The notes under the pieces: model-generated
What the model saw: only the letters and a program-made list of their open reading frames with translations
What the model was told of the DNA's origin: nothing
Database searches by the model: none
Translations under genes and position numbers: made by a program
Part shown: one piece after another, positions 56,649 to 64,000 of the stretch
Layout: each line of letters begins with the position of its first letter
Position numbering within the stretch: position 1 is the stretch's first letter
NCBI RefSeq assembly: GCF_907164915.1
Contig: NC_061869.1
Span: 44,389,771-44,453,770 of the forward strand
Direction: 5' to 3'
Origin: Impatiens glandulifera
Lineage: Eukaryota; Streptophyta; Magnoliopsida; Ericales; Balsaminaceae
DNA length: 64,000 nt

Positions 56649-58662
56649 TGATAGGATCGGCTTTATCGATAGAGACGGGGGTCTGGCTAAGGATGAAGGC
56701 TTATGAAAAACAGTTTGAAAGAAATCCTGTTAGGGGTTTAATTCGCTTTCTATTCTACGCAAACTTGTGTAAACACTTGAAACGGATTCAAGTCGGAATT
56801 GTTTACTTGGGTTTGAAGCACAAGATGAAATATGAAAAGATGACAGAAATGAAGAACACAACAATTTGTTTATGTATGTTCGGAGAAACACTCCTACGTC
56901 ACCCCTTCTTCCAACCACCGGAAGGATTCACTATAAGAAGATAAGAATCAAATACAGTTTACACACACACTTACTCACTATTGAACAGAACACTTTCTGT
57001 TCAATTACAGGATGAAGAATATCACTCAGTTAAAGTTGTTTTGATTCTAGCTCTCTCTCTCTCGATTCACACACAGTACAATTAGAAAGAAGTTTCACAG
57101 AATAAGTTCGGTAAGCAAGATGATTCAGTAGTTTCTCTCTCTGCAAAATCAGATTACTTGTTCGCTCAACTTGTTAATACTTAAAAACCGATGCTTCGTC
57201 CGTTGTACTTAAGATTGGTTAAACACTGAGCAGGTGCTAACGGTCGAATCTTCAAGAATGATAGGTGGCACTCTTCCATTGGAAAGCCTCCATTGTACAC
57301 AGCAGGTTCTGAGCACAAGGATCGTGGCCGTACATCACTGGTAGTGCACCGAATATTCCATCAGGGATGTACCTACAAAACGGGTAATGTGAGGAAAATT
57401 CTCTTACGTGGCATTCCTTGATTGGATGCATATAGATGATGTATTAATATTCACTAGAAAGTGGAGCAGGAGTAGGATAAAGCTATAGCACGTGGGTAGG
57501 AGAAATGCTAGATTCAAGCGTACTACTTAAACTGAGCACTAGACGTATTTCAGTTAGACGGATTGTGAAAATCTGTCTAATGAAATAAGTCATTTTCTTC
57601 TAATAGAAAAACGTCTATTAGACCGCCTGGTCTAATAGAATTATACTCGCGTCTAATTACAATAACCATTAGACTGGCACGTCTAACTCCACTGACTTAG
57701 ACTGACACGTCTAATTCCGGTTCTACCTCAGACTTGTCTGAAGGAGTTAGACTCACGTCTAACTTTCACATTAATTAGACCACACGTCTAATTATTCAAT
57801 AACCATTAGACTGGTACGTCTAACTCCACTGAGTTAGACTGACACGTCTAATTCCGGTTCTACCTCAGACTTGTCTGAAGGAGTTAGACTTACATCTAAC
57901 TTTCACATTAATTAGACCACACGTCTAATTATTCAATAACCATTAGACTGGCACGTCTAACTCCACTGAGTTAGACTGACACGTCTAATTCCGGTTCTAC
58001 CTCAGACATGTCTGAAGGAGTTAGACTTACGTCTAACTTTCACATTAATTAGACCACACGTCTAATTATTCAATAACCATTAGACTGGCACGTCTAACTC
58101 CACTGAGTTAGATTGACACGTCTAATTCCGGTTCTACCTCAGACTTGTTTGAAAGAGTTAGACTCACGTCTAACTTTCACATTAATTAGACTGCCCATCT
58201 AATTACAAATATATTAGACTACACGTCTAACTCCGATGAGTTAGACTGTACGTCTAATTCTGAATATATTAGACTTATGTCTAATTCCATTAGACTCACG
58301 TCTAATTCCATGTATTCATTAGACTTGCATCTAATTCTTTACATCTATTAGACTACACATCTAACTCCGATGAGTTAGACTGTACGTCTAATTCTATTAG
58401 ACTTGCGTCTAATTTCGTGTAACTATTAGACCGTCCGTCTAATTACACGTCTATTAGACTGCACGTCTAACTCCGATGAGTTAGACTGTGCGTCTAATTT
58501 TATGCGAATAAAAATAAAAAACAGTCTAATGACCCTCATTATATCCAAGTCTTATAACATATTGTCTCAATACACCTGTATCGAAACTCATAAATTATTT
58601 CATCATCAAAATATCAGTGGTTAAATTATTTCAACACTTAGTCGAAATAATTTGACCCAACA
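56649..58662 (-). repeat. COP2 5' LTR (2014 bp)
   Basis: Plus strand TGATAGGATCGGC...TTTGACCCAACA. It contains GCTAACGGTCG near 57236, a GGATGTTCGGAG-like block (TATGTTCGGAG) near 56874 and the longest palindrome array. Confidence 0.95.
57540..58525. repeat. TTAGAC/GTCTAA palindrome array with four higher-order units, COP2 5' LTR
   Basis: About 27 GTCTAA words counted by eye, most paired with TTAGAC 3-5 bases away. Four units of about 137 bp start AATAACCATTAGACTGG at 57661 and about 57798, 57935 and 58071; three exist in the other LTR. Confidence 0.95.
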
Positions 58663-58716
58663 AAACTCCAATAGTCAAACTATTTCAACACTTAGTCAAA
58701 ATAATTTGACCCAACA
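58663..58716 (-). repeat. COP1 5' LTR terminal part after COP2 insertion (with AAACT duplication)
   Basis: AAACT is the duplicated target site of COP2. CCAATAGTCAAACTATTTC...GACCCAACA matches 26592-26641 in the 3' LTR. TTAAA of COP1's own target follows. Confidence 0.92.
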
Positions 58717-60250
58717 TTAAATTTTAAAAAATAAAATAAAAATAACCCAAAAGAAATTAAAATCAAATTAAGATTAATTTTTGTGATAATTAAACCTTAA
58801 TTAGAAAATTTAAATAAAAAATCTAAAAATAATTTGAGGTTAAAATTGTGTATTTATTTTACCCTAAATAATCCCAAAACGGAGTTGAAATTATTTAATT
58901 ATGATTTTAAAAATAAATTATGTATAACTTATGGCTTAAAACATTTAAATAAATACTCAAAATACCCAAAACTACTCAAAAATAAAATAAATAAACATAA
59001 TGTATATTATATAGTCAAAAATATTTTTGTGTATTAATATTGTGACAAATAACCCTTTTATAAAAATATAAAATTATAATCTCGTGTGGCAATAATTATG
59101 TTAAATTTTGCAGCAGGATTCATAACCATCGGATTAGCAGTGAATTTTCAACTAGCGCCCATAAAGAAGCCACGCACCACGATGTAGGATAACACGCGAC
59201 GCCCGATATATACCGGAACAACTAACGGGATCGCTAACCCGATTAGCCTAATCACCCAGCGACCGACGAAACGCAACAGAGCGTTCCTTTTTAAAAAAAT
59301 GATGACATTTTGTTCGCCTTCTTCGCGAACGCCGAAAGCCCATGACCGACGCCGACCACCTTCTAGGAACCTTATTGCCGCCATCTTGCATCATTATCCC
59401 TCCAAATTATAACCATGAGCACGTCTCTCCCTCGCATAATTACCCCTAAACTTTGAATTCAAAACCTATACCCTAACTAAGCTTCTGAGGACAAGACAAA
59501 ACGAAGAAGAAGCAATTTTAAAAGCCAAATTGAAGATGAAATCATCTATGAAACCGATTTAGCTCGTGTATAAATAACTTATAGGAGTTCTTCTATCAAT
59601 CCATCAAATAAAATCCGAATATTACAGCCTAATTTAAGATCTATAAATAATTCAGCGACTGATGTTTTGAAGAACTTTCTCCGACCATCTAAGCTTCGAT
59701 CCAGGGCTTGGGAAAGCTTCCTACACATCATTGAATTAGATTTTCTAAGTTTAATCGGGTTGATCTTATTAAAGGTTTAATTTTGTGTTTTATTTGTTTG
59801 AAATCATTCCCTAGATGATTTCTAAGCTTTCTGTCAAAAGAGATTTAATCAATTCAAGCTTAATCGAAAAACCCAAATTTGATTTGAAAATCTGGAAAAT
59901 TTGAATTTTGTGTTCTTGAGCTTTAAGCTTGAATTTTTGATTCAAATAGTTGCCTAACATATTTGTAAACATATTAAGATGATTCCAAATAATAAAATCA
60001 ACATCCCGATCATGTTTGATCCAACTGAAATTAAAAAAGTAGAAGAAGTTTGAATATCAAATTTTAAAATTGTTACAAAGCTTGATTAATGTTCTTGTTT
60101 TGGTTGTGTTCGACTATAAACATCATTTCAAAACTAATGGAACAAAAATTAGGCCATGAGATTCCTAGCTCAAAAGTTCCTAAATTTTTCCCTAAAAATC
60201 ATTTTGAAAAATAATTGTTATAGAGTTCGATTCATCATGTTTAAGGTTAG

Positions 60251-60647
60251 TGTTAGAATCGACTACAACAATAGAATGGGGGTTGAATATTGTTGTTGTA
60301 TTTTTCAATTCTATGCGATTTTAATCCTATTGGGGATTGAAAATCTGTTTCTTTTCTTGGACAAATCATGACAAACTCTTGAGCGGATTCAAGTGCAGAA
60401 AATGCTTGTGGCATTTGAAGTAGTAGATGTAAGAAGTAAATGATGCAATGAAAGAACAACATAAGATTTTATAGATGTTCGGAGATAAAATTCAAACGTC
60501 ACCCCTTCTTCTATTTCTAGAAGGATTCTACTAGAAAACTTTGATGTGTATAGCCTCTATACAAACCCACTTAGATTACATGTCTTAACACTTTTCTTTT
60601 CTGAACTCCTAACTATCACACTCTCTTTTGAACATACAACGTTCTAG
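60251..60647 (-). mobile_element. Truncated LTR of a further copia family inside LTR copy C
   Basis: Plus strand starts TGTTAGAATCGACTAC, like COP3's TGTTAGGATCG. It carries ATAGATGTTCGGAG, ACGTCACCCCTTCTTC and GAAGGATTC in the same order as COP1-3 LTRs, at positions 60474-60527. The Tat LTR resumes at about 60648 (GGATATTTCCCAAAAAA). Its other end is missing, and no target duplication was found. Confidence 0.6.
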
Positions 60648-61350
60648 TTGGGATATTTCCCAAAAAAATATTTTGGTTAAGGCCCCGTTTTGAATTTATT
60701 TTTAAATTTCTAATACTTTTCTGATATTTTTCATGGTTTTACTCAATCTTATATCAACGCAATCGCATGTACGCCCTTTTAAATAATTTTGTGTGATTAT
60801 TTACGCAATCTAACTATATCCTTATTTAGGACCCTAGACTACTATTAAAAAGAAATAAATGTTATAAATAAAACTTTTGATAGCCAGACTTTTACTTTAT
60901 TAATAAAACTGTCATTCGACGGGCGCAAAGGACAGAGCGCGAAAGCCCTTTTCCAAACGCAACCAAATAATGAACCCCTTATGGAAACCCTAGTATAAAG
61001 TACATTTATACATGTACATTTTATTGATTTTTCTAAAATCATTTGGTGACTCTGTTCTAATAAATAATCTTTAAATCACTATGTTTTACTTAATTAAACT
61101 GGATTTCAAATCAAATTATTATTTGATTACCACAAATCCTCAGATTATTGAAATTTGAATAAAATTAATTATTTTTATATAATTATTCAAAAGCTCCCAA
61201 GTATTTTCAAAATCTTTTAAAATAATGTTTTATTTAAAAAAGTTGTAATGCATCAAATCTTGAGCCACCCCGCGATCCCTCGTATTGCCACGTGTCCATG
61301 ACACGTGCTAAGCTACAAACTAAAAGAATTCCCAAGGGTTACAGCTTTCT

Positions 61351-61368
61351 TGGCGACTCTACTGGGGA
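61351..61368 (+). other. PBS-like site of the Tat/Ogre-like element (copy C)
   Basis: TGGCGACTCTACTGGGGA, seven bases after LTR end TTACA. Sequences of this form follow 5' LTRs of plant Tat/Ogre elements, where I recall a tRNA-Arg primer being proposed. The tRNA match was not checked. Confidence 0.55.
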
Positions 61369-61850
61369 ATTTAGTTTAAGAATTTTATTTATAACATTCA
61401 AGAACATTCATAATAGTCCACCTTACCAAGTTCATTACTCCAAAGAATATGTAGGCTCTATTCTAATAATTGCCAGAAACTCAAATGAGTATATCACCTA
61501 GAATTACATGATGAAGTACTAGATCAGAACTCTTTACTTCTACAAATTACATGAAGACTGATCTGGTATGTAATCGAGTTATATTGCGTGAGGAAAAACT
61601 AGGAACCCGTAATCAATGCCCCTTTCGGTTTTGATACATCCGTTAGGATGCGACCTTAGCGACGTTGGGGAGAAATTCCAAACCAAACATCGACTAAATA
61701 TTTCCACACAAAACCTAGTTACTCTTCCGAACCATTATTTGACGTGCCCAAACAACAAAACCTCAACAAATCAACATACTTACTTTTCCCAACTGTTGTT
61801 ATATGTGCATATTTATTATACATGCATACATCTATAATAGACATAATAAA
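61369..61850 (+). other. 5' untranslated region of the Tat/Ogre-like element
   Basis: No gene. It contains TTTGACGTGCCCAAACAA at 61738, shared with 9474 in copy A, which shows that the two ORF1 remnants derive from the same element family. Confidence 0.6.
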
Positions 61851-61879
61851 CATCTCTAAACATATTTGCTTTATCAAAA

Positions 61880-63010
61880 TCAAACGACATGTTTGTCAAG
61901 TTGATTATTCGATCGCATAATGTCTCTATTAGAGAACGAAAATTTGTTCCTCTAGAGCCACATATTTCTATGAGACAAAATGGTACTATCGAGACTACGG
62001 TGTTCATACCGCTCTCAAATATACCCACTTTCGTATCCATCATAACTTCATGATGGAGATGCAATGAAAATGGGATCTAATGCACATGATTTTCATCTTA
62101 GGAGATCTCCAAATTTGTACGACTATCGAATTATTCAAAGCAATCATGATGATCGATAACAAGAAATTCATAAGAATCAAGCCTTATACGGAGTCCATGT
62201 CTCTTAGGCGTTTTATCCATGAAGAATTTGGGTATACTAATACCACGACAGACAAGATGCTAGCAAGAACATACTTAGACTTTCCACGTTCTGTAAAGCT
62301 GGCCACTCAAACCAAAGAAACTCCACTGAACTTTAGTACCTCTCTACTCACAATGACGATCATGATGGCCCACTTTCTCCTTGCCCCATCAGGCAACCGC
62401 CCACCATCCTCCAAGATATTGGAAGTGGCTTACCTCCTTAGGGAGGAAATAAGGATTCCATTGGAATTATACTAACTGAAACATTGCTAGGTTTAAACGA
62501 ATCTTACTTCACCTACTACCTCAGCAAGAGAGGGGCTCCGATCATTCTCTACATATGACTCTTGGAAAATATAGAGTGTATACCTCCCCCTCTTCCCAGT
62601 AATGAGATGAATGGTGCACTCCAATGCCGATACATTAGGAGTGCCAACATTGGAGGGCCAAGCCAGAGATACCCATCCATGACAACGATTCCATACGTGA
62701 ACTTCTACCGTGGTATGGTATTAATAAGATGGTCTATCTAATGGATGATCAACCCATAATTATGCTTATGGATCTCGAATGTATCACTTCTTACTACACC
62801 AGCGAGCTGTTTAAGCAATTTGGGCGAGACTACATGCCTTCCTATCGTGATTGTGTGGTTGCTATAGACATACCAATTGACCACAATGACTTCAAAAACT
62901 ACCTAGAGTTGTGGAATGATTTAGTCAAGATGGGAATTCCAAAAGACAAAAAGGATTACCTCAACTTGATCATGGATGAGTATCGACGTCAGCAACAAGA
63001 ACGAGAGTGA
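61880..63010 (+). pseudogene. ORF1-like gene of the Tat/Ogre-like element (copy C), broken by frameshifts
   Basis: Traces begin near 61890. The first long open part (62080-62475) has GDLQICTTIELFKAIMMID, SMSLRRFIHEEFGYTNT, MTIMMAHFLLAPSGNRPP and ILEVAYLLREEIRIP. A one-base shift near 62470 leads to ILTETLLGLNESYFTYY, then a stop near 62560. A last open part (62729-63010) has MDDQPIIMLMDLE, YYTSELFKQFGRDYMPSY and IPKDKKDYLNLIMDEYRR. This layout, placed between PBS and the expected gag, fits the extra ORF1 of Ogre-type elements, and the style resembles DUF7745. Gag-pol would lie beyond the window edge. Confidence 0.6.
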
Positions 63011-63408
63011 ATGTTCTGTCACCTTTGCCTACTGCAGTAGGATGATAAGTAGAAATAGTTAATTAAGTAGTAGTATTAATTAACTATTTAAATATGCTAA
63101 TCAACTTAAAAAACTAGCCAACAATTATAAAATTACCCTGTTTTGAATATTTAGTTTAAATAATCAAAAAGAGAGAAATTGTTACAATATTATTGTTCAA
63201 ATTTATGAAAAGTTTTTAATAATGAATGGATAAAACTAAGTTCAATTAAATATATAATTTAAACTATATATATAACTTCCAAGTCATATCAAGTATATTA
63301 ATTATTTTAAAAATAACAACAAGATGGTGTAGTGTAGTGGTAAGCACACCAAGAATCAAATCTCACCAATTATAAATAATATTTAGAATTTTGTTATTTA
63401 AGGGAAGC
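63011..63408. other. AT-rich stretch with tRNA-like promoter phrase
   Basis: TAGTGTAGTGGTAAGC at 63334 fits an RNA polymerase III A box. GAATCAAATCTC about 20 bases later is only a weak B box. It may be a SINE fragment. No acceptor stem or cloverleaf can be drawn, so no tRNA is called. The rest is featureless AT-rich DNA. Confidence 0.3.
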
Positions 63409-64000
63409 TGAGAAAATACCGAAATTGCGACGTAGGCGATATTGGTAGTGTGTAAGAGCGGAATCGATTTCACATCGGTTTACTAGTCGGTCCGTTTCAC
63501 ATCAGTTTCCAGATCGGTCTACCGGTCGGCTTCCCAAAAGCGAGTCTTGTATTTAATGTTCCAGTTATATAAAGGTTGCGCGTCCGTTATTAAATGCTTC
63601 CGGCTATTTAATGAAGCATGACCGGTTATTAAAAGTATTCGTGCAAGTCTGATGAAGACTTCTTAGGAGCATGTGTTTTCCTACTTCATACTAATCAATT
63701 AAAAGACAAAAATGTATGCTCCAGCCTACTTCAGACTGATCAATTAGAAGACAAAAATGTATGCTGAATGCTCCTCTGATATAATTAAACCAATTAATGA
63801 TTTCCTGGATTATTACTATCCAAGTACAGAAAAGATGAAAGAAGATCTTCTCCATTGTACTATTCTGAAGCCAAGCAAATTAAAAAAGGACCGGTGTCCG
63901 TTGGAGAAAATATGACCGTTGATTTGTTCTTTGGATATATATGAAGATTAAAGGAAGAACAGAAGCAAAAGAACCTTGAAGATCATCTGAGCTCTCTTGT
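63409..64000 (+). mobile_element. Probable start of a plus-strand copia-type LTR, running off the window
   Basis: Possible start TGAGAAAATACCG. It has TATATAAAGG at 63566 and, near 63910, ATGACCGTTGATTTG followed by GGATATATATGAAG, the same AACGG-plus-TATA arrangement (here reading rightwards) seen in COP1-3. It is rich in CCGGT like COP3. The end is GAGCTCTCTTGT. No target duplication can be seen. Confidence 0.4.

Larger units (their letters stand above)
34605..58662 (-). mobile_element. COP2, Sirevirus-like Ty1-copia element nested in COP1's 5' LTR
   Basis: It is bounded by AAACT (34600-34604 and 58663-58667). The 3' LTR is 34605-36373 plus 50313-50417, the internal region 50418-56648 and the 5' LTR 56649-58662. 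It shares LTR ends and overall gene order with COP1 but belongs to a distinct subfamily by LTR sequence. COP3 sits inside its 3' LTR. LTRs differ at about 9 of the first 250 bases. The RT/RNase H frame is open over 608 codons, while gag, protease-integrase and the accessory ORF contain breaks. Confidence 0.95.
25482..58716 (-). mobile_element. COP1, Sirevirus-like Ty1-copia element, oldest of three nested
   Basis: It is bounded by TTAAA on both sides (25477-25481 and 58717-58721). On the minus strand its LTRs start TGTTGGGTC and end GATCCTATCA. The 3' LTR is 25482-26641, the internal region 26642-32909, and the 5' LTR 32910-34604 plus 58668-58716. COP2 sits inside the 5' LTR. LTR copies differ at about 15 of the first 250 bases. 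Gag and pol carry several stops and frameshifts, and the protease motif reads D-R-G. Sirevirus affinity rests on the Gag style, the SGCSRHMTG-type protease neighbourhood and the iMet primer site. Confidence 0.9.
25405..61343 (+). mobile_element. 5' LTR of a Tat/Ogre-like Ty3-gypsy element (copy C), split by the 33-kb copia nest
   Basis: The left piece (25405-25481) begins TGTAAATATG and resembles the start of LTR copy B (TGTAAGAAC...CTTATAAATTTAAAATAA). The right piece resumes at 58722 and ends CAAGGGTTACA. Removing the copia nest leaves about 2.7 kb, close to copy B without its insertion. Inverted termini are TGTAA...TTACA. Seven bases after the end lies a PBS-like sequence, so this is a 5' LTR and the element continues to the right past ORF1. 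Five bases before the start are GATAT. A matching GATAT after the 3' LTR, outside the window, would confirm it. Confidence 0.7.

Noticed and set aside
57540..58525. Regular palindromic repeats that look superficially like a CRISPR array
   Set aside because: Spacing is irregular, 'spacers' are themselves repeats, the array lies inside an LTR of a plant retrotransposon and is present in four LTR copies.
63318..63390. tRNA gene
   Set aside because: Only an A-box phrase is convincing; no acceptor stem, anticodon loop or clear B box.

Overview
This is plant nuclear DNA. It holds the 3' half of one intron-rich host gene at the left edge, followed by about 60 kb of repeats stacked inside one another. 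The host gene (1-3143, + strand) is the plastid homogentisate solanesyltransferase HST, with eight exons visible and one GC-AG intron. The repeat content suggests a eudicot. The extra retrotransposon ORFs resemble a family I recall from Lamiales genomes (annotated there as 'dystroglycan-like'), but I could not check this.

Left repeat block (about 4.9-25.4 kb): a decayed L1-type LINE (minus strand); fragments of Tat/Ogre-like Ty3-gypsy elements (plus strand), including an ORF1-like remnant, two integrase remnants, a 77-bp minisatellite and an ACCGAGAG-rich minisatellite; and a solo LTR of about 3.7 kb (13845-17529) flanked by CTTAT on both sides, which itself carries a smaller probable solo LTR.

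Right repeat block (25.4-63.0 kb): a four-level nest whose order can be read from target-site duplications. A Tat/Ogre-like element (5' LTR 25405-61343, PBS-like site 61351, ORF1 remnant 62080-63010) was split by a Sirevirus-like Ty1-copia element, COP1 (25482-58716, TSD TTAAA). COP1's 5' LTR was split by COP2 (34605-58662, TSD AAACT). COP2's 3' LTR was split by COP3 (36374-50307, TSD TATAA). All three copia elements lie on the minus strand. By-eye LTR divergence falls in the same order: COP1 about 6%, COP2 about 4%, COP3 about 3%.

The most unusual feature is an extra gene family carried by all three copia elements between pol and the 3' LTR, the position of an env-like gene. COP1 and COP2 each carry one decayed copy. 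COP3 carries three diverged tandem copies (a, b, c), and each has its own TATA box 80-115 bp upstream of its ATG. Copy c has gained a long charged and coiled-coil extension. Two further oddities: COP1 and COP2 share a Gag that lacks the zinc-knuckle region found in COP3, and COP3's 5' LTR has lost the segment carrying its TATA box and a neighbouring AACGG motif. None of the retroelement gene sets is fully intact.
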